NCBI GenBank assembly: GCA_963736305.1
Contig: CAVTOD010000008.1
Location: 310,001 to 374,000, forward strand
Direction: 5' to 3'
From: DASUPK01 sp963736305
Lineage (GTDB): Bacteria; Actinomycetota; Thermoleophilia; Solirubrobacterales; 70-9
Length of the DNA stretch: 64,000 nucleotides
In this document: positions 7,611 through 14,798 of the stretch, in pieces
Layout: the number at the start of each line of letters is the position of its first letter
Numbering within the stretch: the first letter of the stretch is position 1
Made by a program: the position numbers and the translations under genes
Notes under the pieces: generated by a model
The model's input: the letters and a program-made list of their open reading frames with translations, nothing else
What the model was told of the DNA's origin: nothing
Databases searched by the model: none

Positions 7611-8309
7611 ATGCCCGAAGGTCCCGTTCTGGTCGTCGGAGCGACCGGTCGCACCGGCCGCCTCATCGTCGGGCGCCTGGTCGAGCGCCGCGTCTCCGTT
7701 CACGCCCTGGTCCGAGATCCGGCCAAGGGCCGCGAGGTCCTTCCGCCGGACGTGCCGCAATTCGTTGGAGACGTTCGCCGTAGTGAGACGCTAACGGAGC
7801 CGATGGCGGGCGCGAGCAGTGTGATCAGCGTCGCCTGCGGCAGTGTGGAGCTCGACAACAGCGCCGAGATGGTCGACTACTCCGGCACGCGCCACCTCAT
7901 CCAGCAGGCGAGCGCCGCGGACGTAGACCTCGTTGTCTTCGTCTCCACCATCTACGCCAGCCGTCCGGACCATTACCAAGATGTAGAGCCGACGAGCCTG
8001 GGATGGAAGGCAAGGGCCGAAGAGGTCATCCGGCGGTCTCGGCTTTCGTACTGCATCATCCGTCCCGGCTGGCTCACGGACGGGGATGGCGGTGAGCCGC
8101 TGATCGTCTCGCAGGGCGATACGGCCGAAGGCCGGATCTCACGGGCGGACCTCGCCGATGTCTGCACCCAACTGCTCTTTCTCCCAGACGCGCGCGGAAA
8201 GACGTTCGAGGTCGTCTCGGCGCCGGCAAGGCAGGCGGTGAGTCTCCCAGCCGCTATCGAAGCCCTGGAACTCGACGCCGATGCGGCTCCGAAGTCGTCC
8301 TCTGGTTAG
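7611..8309 (+). CDS. NmrA-like NAD(P)-binding SDR protein
   Basis: The 232-residue protein has the Rossmann motif GATGRTG at about 10-16, an Arg after the second strand (VRDPAKG) that suggests NADP preference, VVFVSTIY at the usual active-site strand and IIRPGWLTDGDGG. This is the atypical SDR (NAD-dependent epimerase/NmrA) group. No YxxxK catalytic pair is evident, so a redox-sensor or flavin/quinone reductase role is as likely as an epimerase. It is probably co-transcribed with the ABM-like gene. The IS1182-like element is inserted 74 bp downstream. Confidence 0.75.
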   Translation: MPEGPVLVVGATGRTGRLIVGRLVERRVSVHALVRDPAKGREVLPPDVPQFVGDVRRSETLTEPMAGASSVISVACGSVELDNSAEMVDYSGTRHLIQQASAADVDLVVFVSTIYASRPDHYQDVEPTSLGWKARAEEVIRRSRLSYCIIRPGWLTDGDGGEPLIVSQGDTAEGRISRADLADVCTQLLFLPDARGKTFEVVSAPARQAVSLPAAIEALELDADAAPKSSSG

Positions 8310-8383
8310 CCGAGGGAGCGACCGCGCCACGGCGCTATATGGCGTTAGCGCTACCCGGGGTGCCCAGGGCTCCCAGGAGTCTT

Positions 8384-8416
8384 GGCTGCCGCTTTCGCGT
8401 GAGGCTGTCGCGCAAA
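8384..8416 (+). repeat. Left terminal inverted repeat of the IS1182-like element
   Basis: It begins GGCTGC and ends CGCAAA, and pairs with 9919-9951 with four mismatches. Confidence 0.88.
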
Positions 8417-8477
8417 TGCGCCGGGAACGGCAAGCGGCGGTTCCGCGGAACCGCCGAAAGGGGCGAATCGGAGGGTG

Positions 8478-9878
8478 TTATGCGCCCGCCGGGGCCAAAC
8501 CGCTGCGGTAGAGCTTCAAGAGATTGTGGGTGGCGGCGATCAAGCGCCATTCCGAGCGGGCGGCGGCCCGGCCTCTTCGTTTGAGCCGGTCGATCCGCCG
8601 GTTGGCCTTGATCTGAGCGAAGACCGGCTCGACCATCGGCATTCGCCTCGAGTAGAGAGCCCCGCCGCTCTCGGTGTCGAGAACCCGGCGCATGAAGTCG
8701 TAGGGCCCGCCGAGCCGGGTCTTGCGCGGCCGCCCGCGGGTGGTGTCGGGGGCGACGATCGGGATCATGCCCCGCTCGCGCAGCGAGTCGATGTGGCCGT
8801 TTGACCAGTAGCCGGCGTCGGCCAGGATCACGCCGGGTGGCGCCTTCACCTCCGCGCCCTTGAGCTCGCGCTCGGCGGCGGCGATCATCGGGTCGAGCTG
8901 CTCGAAGTCGCCACCCTGGGTGGTGATCTCGGCGGCCACGATCAGCTGGTCTTTGGTGGTGACCGCCTGGGCGTTGTAGGCGGGGAGGAAGTTGCGGCCG
9001 AACTTCATTCGCCGGGCGTCGGGGTCGGTTGTGTTGATCTTGCCCTCGGGCTTGGCCGACGGCGTGTAGGGGTTCGGCGGTCTGCCGTGGCGACGCCCGT
9101 CGCTGCGGCGGCCGTGGACCTGGTAGTGCTCGTAGGCACGGTTCGCGGCATGCTCGTGGCGCCAATCCTCGAGAAGGCGCGCGCGGCAGAGCTCGAGGCG
9201 TTTCGCGCGCTCGTTTGGAACCGACTCCTGATTGGCGGCGCGCTCGGCTTCGAGGCGCTTCTTTGCCTCGCGCAGCCAGCCGCGCCTGCCCTGGCTGGTC
9301 GCGAGGTGGTGGGGCAGCTCGTCACCGCGCGCTTCGCCGTGGATCTCGTCCTCGGCGGCGTCGATGCGGCCGGCCTCGGCGAGGACCTCGGCCGCGATCT
9401 CCTCGTAAGTGCGGATCGCCGAATCAGAGGCCGCGGCGGCGAACTTGGAGCCGTCGACCGCGAGCACGGCGGGATCGACGATCTCGGCCTTCGCGCAGAG
9501 GCCGAGCACCTGGCCGAAGAGATCGGCGAGGGCGCCCTCGTGGCGAACCCGGAAGCGGGCGACGGTGGCGTGGTCGGGGACCTGGTTTGCGCAGATCACC
9601 CGGAAGGCGACGTCCTCGCGGCAGCGGCGCTCAATCCCCCTTGATGAGCGCTCGCCGACGCAGTAGGCGTAGGCGAAGAGGCCGACCATCATCTTTGGCT
9701 CGTGGGCGGCGGCGCCGTGGCCGTCTTGGCGATAGGACGCGTAGAAGGGCTCGAGGTCGAGCTCGTCCACCGCCTCGATCACAAACCAGGCGAGGTGGTC
9801 CTCTGCCAGCCAGTCCCTTAGATCGGGCGGCAGCAGCAGCGGTTGGTCACGGTCGCAGCTTCTGAAGTTCTGTGGCAT
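8478..9878 (-). CDS. IS1182-family DDE transposase
   Basis: The 466-residue transposase has the N-terminal DUF772-type domain (LLPPDLRDWLAEDHLAWFV) and a DDE catalytic domain with D142 (AVDGSKF), D354 (ILADAGYWS) and E417 (MPMVEPVFAQIK). A Glu/Ala/Arg-rich insertion of about 150 residues lies between the first two catalytic Asp, as is usual in this family. Other conserved blocks are VPDHATVARFR and FLPAYNAQA. ATG 9878 gives the family's MPQNFRSCDRDQ N-terminus. It is the only gene in the element. Confidence 0.93.
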   Translation of the reverse strand: MPQNFRSCDRDQPLLLPPDLRDWLAEDHLAWFVIEAVDELDLEPFYASYRQDGHGAAAHEPKMMVGLFAYAYCVGERSSRGIERRCREDVAFRVICANQVPDHATVARFRVRHEGALADLFGQVLGLCAKAEIVDPAVLAVDGSKFAAAASDSAIRTYEEIAAEVLAEAGRIDAAEDEIHGEARGDELPHHLATSQGRRGWLREAKKRLEAERAANQESVPNERAKRLELCRARLLEDWRHEHAANRAYEHYQVHGRRSDGRRHGRPPNPYTPSAKPEGKINTTDPDARRMKFGRNFLPAYNAQAVTTKDQLIVAAEITTQGGDFEQLDPMIAAAERELKGAEVKAPPGVILADAGYWSNGHIDSLRERGMIPIVAPDTTRGRPRKTRLGGPYDFMRRVLDTESGGALYSRRMPMVEPVFAQIKANRRIDRLKRRGRAAARSEWRLIAATHNLLKLYRSGLAPAGA

Positions 9879-9918
9879 GGGCCATTTTCTGGGCCCAAAC
9901 GGACGGAAATGCAGGGGG

Positions 9919-9951
9919 TTTGTGCGACAGCCTCGCGTGAAAGCAGCAGCC
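9919..9951 (-). repeat. Right terminal inverted repeat of the IS1182-like element
   Basis: This is the inverted copy of 8384-8416, with 29 of 33 positions matching. It lies upstream of the transposase start. Confidence 0.88.
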
Positions 9952-9957
9952 CTTGGC

Positions 9958-10740
9958 CTACGGCTTCAGCTTCCGCCCACTCGAAAACAACCACTGGCTC
10001 CACGCCAGCAGCGCGAGACACATCCCCGCGACCACCGCGAAGGCGATCCACGGGCTCACGTCGGAGACGCCGAGGAAGCCGTAGCGGATCGTCTCCACGA
10101 CGTAGAAGAGCGGGTTCACGTGGGAGAGCTGCTCCCACGGTGAGCCGAGGCGGCTGACCGAGTAGAAGACGCCGCCGAGGAAGGTGAGGGGGAGGATCAC
10201 GATGTTGTTGATGAAGGACGTGTGGTCGAAGGTCTCGGCATAGATGCCGACGATCGTGCCGAGGGCTCCAAAGCCGGTCACCAGCAGCAGCACCGCGACG
10301 ATCAGTAGGGCGGGGTGGACGACCGGGGCGCCGGTGATCGGGATCGCGCAGGCGGCGAGGCCGGCGCCGATGATCAGGGCGCGGAAGGCGCCGCCGACCA
10401 GGTAGCCGAGGTTGACCTGCCAGTTGTGCATCGGGGCGGCGAGGACGTCGTCGATGTAGCGGTCGCTGCGGCCCTGGAAGATCGTCGACGCGTTGTTGGA
10501 GTAGGCGGCCTGGGCCATCGCCATCGCGATCAGGCCGGGGACGATGAACTGGTCGTAGTCGAAGCCGTCGACCTGCTTGATCCGGCCGCCCAGGCTGAGC
10601 CCGAAGACGACGATGAAGAGCAGGGAGGAGACGACCGGCGCGAGGGTCGTCTGGGTCCAGAGGCGCAGCACGCGGTGGCACTCGCGGCGCGAGAGCCAGA
10701 GGAATCCCTGCCAGGGGTTGGGCTGGGCGTGATCGCTCAT
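9958..10740 (-). CDS. ABC-2 type exporter permease
   Basis: The 260-residue membrane protein has about six hydrophobic helices and the ABC-2 membrane signature of DrrB/NodJ-type permeases (FNNIVILPLTFLGGVFYS-like region near residues 175-190; SPWIAFAVVAGMCLALL at the end). It would form the channel of an exporter for a drug, lipid or polymer. No ATPase is adjacent; the nearest, at 12414-13166, is on the same strand and probably its partner. ATG 10740 has TAGTGT 7 nt upstream and no ribosome site, so it looks leaderless. The IS element begins 6 bp after its stop. Confidence 0.85.
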   Translation of the reverse strand: MSDHAQPNPWQGFLWLSRRECHRVLRLWTQTTLAPVVSSLLFIVVFGLSLGGRIKQVDGFDYDQFIVPGLIAMAMAQAAYSNNASTIFQGRSDRYIDDVLAAPMHNWQVNLGYLVGGAFRALIIGAGLAACAIPITGAPVVHPALLIVAVLLLVTGFGALGTIVGIYAETFDHTSFINNIVILPLTFLGGVFYSVSRLGSPWEQLSHVNPLFYVVETIRYGFLGVSDVSPWIAFAVVAGMCLALLAWSQWLFSSGRKLKP

Positions 10741-10747
10741 CGCAGAC

Positions 10748-10753
10748 ACACTA
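10748..10753 (-). promoter_or_regulatory. -10 element (TAGTGT) of a probable leaderless promoter
   Basis: TAGTGT ends 7 nt before the ABC permease ATG at 10740. Confidence 0.4.
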
Positions 10754-10871
10754 GCCAGGGCGATTTGCCGATCCCGGTGTTTCCTACGGATGCCGCGCCT
10801 CCGCGCGCGCGTGATGATCGAGGAGCAATTCAAGACACGAACTCACGCACGTATCAGAGGAGGTGCCACAG

Positions 10872-11144
10872 ATGGCGGTCAAGGAGAGATCGGTAGAGCT
10901 GTCCGAGCAGGTCATCGAGGAGATCAAGGAGGGACAGGAGGCGGCGATCGCAGCGGTCCGGAACTTCACGGAGACCGTCGACAAGACGCTCGCCAAGGAG
11001 AACCCCTCCGGGGCCGAGAAGATCGTCGATTCCGCCCTGAACATGGCGGACCAGCTGGTCGAGACCCAGTACACGTTCCTGAAGAAGGTCGTGCACAGCG
11101 CCGGCGAGTCGCTGGGCGTCGAGGAGGCCAGCGAGGAGAAGTAG
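10872..11144 (+). CDS. Small helical protein of unknown function
   Basis: The 90-residue, strongly charged product has no Cys and no membrane segment. The whole chain is predicted helical by its Glu/Lys/Ala content (for example VELSEQVIEEIKEGQEAAIA), which resembles phasin-like or granule-associated proteins without matching any closely. ATG 10872 follows a strong AGAGGAGG site at about 10856-10863; an in-frame GTG at 10863 overlaps that site and is rejected. It is divergent from the ABC permease. Phasin-like binding to granules or membranes is only a guess. Confidence 0.7.
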   Translation: MAVKERSVELSEQVIEEIKEGQEAAIAAVRNFTETVDKTLAKENPSGAEKIVDSALNMADQLVETQYTFLKKVVHSAGESLGVEEASEEK

Positions 11145-11189
11145 AGGCAAGGCCGCCGGGCCCGTCACACTGCGGGCTCGGCACGCCCG

Positions 11190-11195
11190 TAAGGT
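11190..11195 (+). promoter_or_regulatory. -10 element (TAAGGT) of a probable leaderless promoter
   Basis: TAAGGT ends 7 nt before the SnoaL-like gene's ATG at 11203. Confidence 0.4.
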
Positions 11196-11202
11196 TTCGG
11201 CG

Positions 11203-11604
11203 ATGACCCGCGAGGATGTCGATCGCTGGCTGGGCGCCTACGTCGAGGCCTGGATGACCTACGACCGCGACGAGGTCGAGGCGCTCTTCGCCGAGGGCGT
11301 CAGCTACCGCTACCACCCGGGCGACGAGCCGATCACCGGCCGCGACGCGGTGGTCGAGTCCTGGCTGGGGGAGGGCGATCATCCCGACGCCTCGGACCGC
11401 GACGAGCCGGGCACCTTCGACGCCAGCTACCGCGCCGTCGCGGTCGATGGGGACGTGGCGGTAGCGACCGGCACCAGCTCCTACAGCGCCTCGCCCGGTG
11501 GCCCCGTGGCGCGGGTCTATGACAACTGCTTCGTGATGCGGTTCGACGCCGAGGGCCGCTGCAGCGAGTTCACCGAGTGGTTCGTGCAGCGCAAGAGCAG
11601 GTAG
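11203..11604 (+). CDS. SnoaL/NTF2-like protein
   Basis: The 133-residue protein fits the NTF2-like (SnoaL) cone fold: an N-terminal helix with WLGAYVEAWMTYD, VEALFAEGVSYRYHP, a GRDAVVESWL helix and a final strand FVMRFDAEGRCSEFTEWFV. Members are small cyclases, isomerases or ligand carriers. The family's catalytic residues vary, so the reaction cannot be assigned. It has no ribosome site but a well-placed -10, so it is probably leaderless. The next gene follows after 69 bp with its own ribosome site. Confidence 0.78.
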   Translation: MTREDVDRWLGAYVEAWMTYDRDEVEALFAEGVSYRYHPGDEPITGRDAVVESWLGEGDHPDASDRDEPGTFDASYRAVAVDGDVAVATGTSSYSASPGGPVARVYDNCFVMRFDAEGRCSEFTEWFVQRKSR

Positions 11605-11673
11605 ACGAGCCGATGAGTTTCTGCCGCTGGCGCGGTCTCAGTGCATGACCCTGCGGATCAAGGAGGAGCCACG

Positions 11674-12417
11674 ATGGCCGACCACAAGACCGGAACGCGC
11701 GAGGAATGGGAGGCGGCGCGGGCGGAGCTCGCGAAGCTGGAGGCCGAGCAGGCCGAGCGCAACCAGGAGATCAAGAAGAAGCGGCGCGAGCTGCCCTGGG
11801 TGCCGGTCGAGAAGGAGTACGAGTTCGACACCGAGGACGGCAAGAAGACTCTGGCCGAGCTGTTCGACGGCCGCTCTCAGCTGCTCGCCTACAACATCAT
11901 GTTCGGGCCCGACTACACGAAGGGCGCCTGCCCGGGATGCACGATGCTCGGCGACGAGTTCGACGGCACGCTGATCCACCTGAACAAGCGCGACGTGACG
12001 CTGCTCTGCTTCTCTCGCGCGCCGATCGACCGGCTCGCCGCCTACAAGAAGCGGATGGGCTGGCAGTTCCCCTACGTCTCGACCTACGAAAGCGACTTCC
12101 CGTTCGACATGGGCCTCGCGATGACTTCCGAGCAGGCCCAGGAGATACCCGAGGTCAAGAAGATGCTCGAGGACCCGCCTGAGTGGCTGCAGGACTGGTC
12201 GGAGCAGGTCGGCGCGGACCTTGCGGACGGCCTGCGAGAGGGACCGGGCTTCATCGCCTTCGCCAAGGACAACGGGACCGTCTACCTGACCTACCAGGTG
12301 ATGGCGCCCGATCCGTTCGTGGCCCCGTACCACTCGTTCCTGCTCGACCGCACGCCGAAGGAGCAACCGGCGGAGCCCCGCGCCTGGCGGAAGGACGAGT
12401 ACCCGGACGAGCTCTAG
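11674..12417 (+). CDS. DUF899 thioredoxin-like family protein
   Basis: The 247-residue protein has the DUF899 layout: a Glu/Arg-rich N-terminal helix (TREEWEAARAELAKLEAE), LPWVPVEKEYEFDTEDG, LLAYNIMFGPDY and a thioredoxin-like core with CPGC at about residues 87-90. Many members have a single or paired Cys here, so a disulfide or peroxidase role is possible but unproven. ATG 11674 sits 8 nt after AAGGAGGAG; an in-frame ATG at 11641 lies before that site. Its stop overlaps that of the convergent ABC ATPase gene. Confidence 0.82.
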   Translation: MADHKTGTREEWEAARAELAKLEAEQAERNQEIKKKRRELPWVPVEKEYEFDTEDGKKTLAELFDGRSQLLAYNIMFGPDYTKGACPGCTMLGDEFDGTLIHLNKRDVTLLCFSRAPIDRLAAYKKRMGWQFPYVSTYESDFPFDMGLAMTSEQAQEIPEVKKMLEDPPEWLQDWSEQVGADLADGLREGPGFIAFAKDNGTVYLTYQVMAPDPFVAPYHSFLLDRTPKEQPAEPRAWRKDEYPDEL

Positions 12418-13166
12418 GCGGGGGATTCCTCGACCGCGCGCCGGCCCGCGGCCACCGTCTTCATGTAGACGTCCTCGAGCGTCGCCGCGTCGAAGGTCGC
12501 CTTGAGCCCTGCGGCGGTATCGCGGGCCATGATCCGCCCGCCTCCGATCAGCGCGATCTCCTCGCAGAGCGCCTCGGCCTCTTCGAGGTAGTGCGTGGTG
12601 AGCAGGATCGTCGTGCCCTGCTCGTGGAGGACGCGGATATAGCGCCAGAGCTCGTGGCGCAGCTCGAGGTCGACGCCGGCGGTCGGCTCGTCGAGGATCA
12701 CCAGGCGCGGCTCGTGGAGCAGCGCCCGGGCGAGGAGCAGGCGCCGCCGCATCCCGCCGGAGAGCTTAGGCGCGCGGACGTCGCGCTTGGCGCGCAGGTC
12801 GAAGACGTCGATCATCTCCTCGGCGCGCTCGGCCGCCGCCTCTCCGCTCATCCCATAGTAGCCGCCGTGGTAGATCAGGGTCTCGCGGACGGTCAGGAAG
12901 CGGTCGAGGTTCGGCTCCTGCTCGGCCACCCCGATCATCCGCCGCGCCTCCATCGAGTCGCCGGGATGCCCGAAGACCGAGATCTCGCCCTCCGTCAGCC
13001 GGATCAGGTTGCAGACGGCGCTGATCAGCGTCGTCTTTCCGGCGCCGTTCGGGCCGAGCAGGCCGAAGAACCGGCCAGAGGGCACCTCGAGGTCGAGGGA
13101 GTCGAGGGCGAGGGTGCCGTCGTCGTAGCGCTTGGTGAGCCGGCGAAGCTCAAGGGCGTTCGGCAT
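12414..13166 (-). CDS. ABC-2 type exporter ATP-binding protein
   Basis: The 250-residue ATPase has Walker A GPNGAGKTT at about 38-46, a Q-loop (VAEQEPNLD), the signature LSGGM, Walker B LVILDEPT and the H-loop (LLTTHYLEEAEAL), in the arrangement of DrrA/CcmA-type drug or lipid exporters. The best partner is the permease at 9958-10740 on the same strand, although 1.7 kb of opposite-strand genes separate them. ATG 13166 has TATCAA 7 nt upstream, a weak leaderless-type -10. The stop overlaps the convergent DUF899 gene by 4 bp. Confidence 0.88.
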   Translation of the reverse strand: MPNALELRRLTKRYDDGTLALDSLDLEVPSGRFFGLLGPNGAGKTTLISAVCNLIRLTEGEISVFGHPGDSMEARRMIGVAEQEPNLDRFLTVRETLIYHGGYYGMSGEAAAERAEEMIDVFDLRAKRDVRAPKLSGGMRRRLLLARALLHEPRLVILDEPTAGVDLELRHELWRYIRVLHEQGTTILLTTHYLEEAEALCEEIALIGGGRIMARDTAAGLKATFDAATLEDVYMKTVAAGRRAVEESPA

Positions 13167-13197
13167 CCATCAATTGATAGCGACTGCGGCGCGCCGT

Positions 13198-13788
13198 CTA
13201 GCGAGAGCGGATCTCGCCCTCGACAAAGAGCCTCGTCGTCGCCACCTTCCAGCGCTCGACCTGGCGGTTGGTCAGGAACGGCTTCCGGAGCTGGCGGCTC
13301 ACGCCGGGCTCCATGATCACCGTGCCGAGGTTGATGAGGACGGTGTGGAGCGCCGCCCAGTCGAGGTCGAGGTCCGGGCGCAGCATGCCGGCCCGCTGAC
13401 GCTCCGCGAGCTGGTCGCGGCAGAGCTGCGTGAGCGTGTCGAAGATCGCCATCGCGGCCGGGTCACTCTCCGCGACACCTCGGGCGACATAGCGCAGAGC
13501 CACGAAGTGATCCGCGACGAGCCTGGTCAAGCGCTCGGCGAGGTCCTCGACCACGTCGCCGTCGACCGTCCGCACCTCCAGCGCGGTGCGGGCCGCTTCG
13601 GTGACCTGCTCGTCCACCGCGGACCGCAGCGCGGCCTTGGATGGGAAGTAGTGCTGCACGAGGCCGGGGGAGACGCCGGCGGCGGCCGCCACGTCACGGA
13701 TCGAGGTCGCCGCGACGCCGTCACGCGCGAACCCCTCCAGGGCCGCCTCCAGGATCCGGTCCTGAGTCTCTGCGACCGCCGTTGCCAT
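13198..13788 (-). CDS. TetR-family transcriptional regulator
   Basis: The 196-residue protein has a typical TetR N-terminal helix-turn-helix at about 12-58 (ILEAALEGFARDG, TSIRDVAAAAGVSPGLVQHYF) and an unrelated ligand-binding C-terminal part with several helices. It is divergent from the hydrolase at 13852, and a palindromic site lies between them over its own TACGAT -10, so it very likely represses both itself and the hydrolase. The ligand is unknown. It begins 31 bp from the start of the ABC ATPase, running in the same direction. Confidence 0.88.
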   Translation of the reverse strand: MATAVAETQDRILEAALEGFARDGVAATSIRDVAAAAGVSPGLVQHYFPSKAALRSAVDEQVTEAARTALEVRTVDGDVVEDLAERLTRLVADHFVALRYVARGVAESDPAAMAIFDTLTQLCRDQLAERQRAGMLRPDLDLDWAALHTVLINLGTVIMEPGVSRQLRKPFLTNRQVERWKVATTRLFVEGEIRSR

Positions 13789-13794
13789 ACGTCC

Positions 13795-13823
13795 GTATCG
13801 TAATGGCGATACAACTGTATTGT
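13795..13823. promoter_or_regulatory. Probable TetR operator between divergent genes
   Basis: GTATCG (13795-13800) and CGATAC (13807-13812) are perfect inverted repeats with a 6-bp spacer. A second dyad, ATAC/GTAT or ACAA/TTGT, follows at 13809-13823. The site covers the expected promoters of the TetR gene and the divergent hydrolase. Confidence 0.6.
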
Positions 13824-13851
13824 CAGCGCCCGTCGAACAAGGAGAGCTTCC

Positions 13852-14775
13852 ATGGCAGCCACCGCGACCCAGAAGAAAGCCACGATCGCGAGGGAGAAGG
13901 TGCACTTCCAATCCGGCGGGGAGCGGTGCGCCGCGTGGTTCTATCCGGGCACAAACGGCGCCTGCGTGGTCATGGCCGGCGGCCTGGCGGTTACGAAGGA
14001 GCCCGGCACCGACCGGTTCGCCGAGCGCTTCAACGAGGCGGGGTTCTCCGTGCTCGCCTTCGACTTCCGCCGCCTCGGCGAGAGCGAGGGCAGCCCGAGG
14101 CAGGTCGTCGGGCTGGGGGACCAGCAGGACGACCTCACCGCGGCGGTCGAGTTTGCGCGTTCGCTCGACGAGGTCGATCCGGCCAAGGTGGCGATCTGGG
14201 GCTTCTCGCTCTCCGGCGGCCACGTCTTCCCCGTTGCGGCCCGCGACCCGCAGCTCGGCGCGGCGATCGCGGTCTCTGCTCTGGCCGACGGCCCGGCCTC
14301 CGCGCCCAATGGCTTCCGCCACACGACCCCCCTCTCGTCCGTGCGCCTCATGACCCGCGGGGCTCTCGACGCGATCGGCGGCCTGATCGGCCGCGACCCG
14401 CTGCTCGTCCCGCTCGCGGGGACCCGGGGGAAAGTGGCGGCGCTCACCACCCCCGACTCTCTCAACGGCCCGAAGGCTCTCAACCCCGGCAACCGCTATC
14501 CGGAGTGGCAGCAGGAGGTGGCGACGCGCTCCGCGCTCCGGATCGGCCTCTACCGGCCGGGGCGCTCTGCGTCTCAAGTCGAGTGCCCGCTGCTGCTGGT
14601 CGCCCCTGATGGGGACGGCGTCGCGCCCCAGTCGCATGCGATCCGCGCCGGCGAGCGGGCCCCGCGGGGCGAGGTCGAGCGGATCCCCGGCGGGCACTAC
14701 GCGCCGCTCCTCGAGGGTCATGAGCGCGCGGTGGAGGTCCAGCTCGACTTCCTGCGCCGGCATCTGATCGACTAG
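13852..14775 (+). CDS. Alpha/beta hydrolase
   Basis: The 307-residue protein has the alpha/beta-hydrolase order: a first strand with CVVMAGGLAV and an oxyanion region, the nucleophile elbow GFSLSGG at about residue 123 (Ser), LLLVAPDGD with the acidic residue, and a C-terminal His in GGHYAPLLEG. It is probably an esterase or thioesterase, substrate unknown. ATG 13852 is preceded by AAGGAGAG. It is divergent from the TetR regulator, with the operator in between, so it is likely induced by that regulator's ligand. The next gene starts 23 bp later. Confidence 0.82.
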   Translation: MAATATQKKATIAREKVHFQSGGERCAAWFYPGTNGACVVMAGGLAVTKEPGTDRFAERFNEAGFSVLAFDFRRLGESEGSPRQVVGLGDQQDDLTAAVEFARSLDEVDPAKVAIWGFSLSGGHVFPVAARDPQLGAAIAVSALADGPASAPNGFRHTTPLSSVRLMTRGALDAIGGLIGRDPLLVPLAGTRGKVAALTTPDSLNGPKALNPGNRYPEWQQEVATRSALRIGLYRPGRSASQVECPLLLVAPDGDGVAPQSHAIRAGERAPRGEVERIPGGHYAPLLEGHERAVEVQLDFLRRHLID

Positions 14776-14786
14776 CCGAGCGGGAG

Positions 14787-14792
14787 TAGGGT
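14787..14792 (+). promoter_or_regulatory. -10 element (TAGGGT) of a probable leaderless promoter
   Basis: TAGGGT ends 6 nt before ATG 14799. Confidence 0.4.
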
Positions 14793-14798
14793 TGGCCG

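Larger units (their letters stand above)
8384..9951 (-). mobile_element. Complete IS1182-like insertion sequence
   Basis: A 1568-bp element is bounded by 33-bp terminal inverted repeats at 8384-8416 and 9919-9951 that match at 29 of 33 positions. It carries one intact transposase gene on the minus strand. CTT lies just outside both ends and could be a 3-bp target duplication. The right end is 6 bp from the stop codon of the ABC permease gene, so the insertion left that gene whole. The intact ORF and well-preserved ends suggest a recent insertion. Confidence 0.88.

Noticed and set aside
8332..8351. GCGCTA/TAGCGC dyad before the IS element
   Set aside because: Only 6 bp per arm with no clear gene to control; chance is likely in GC-rich DNA.
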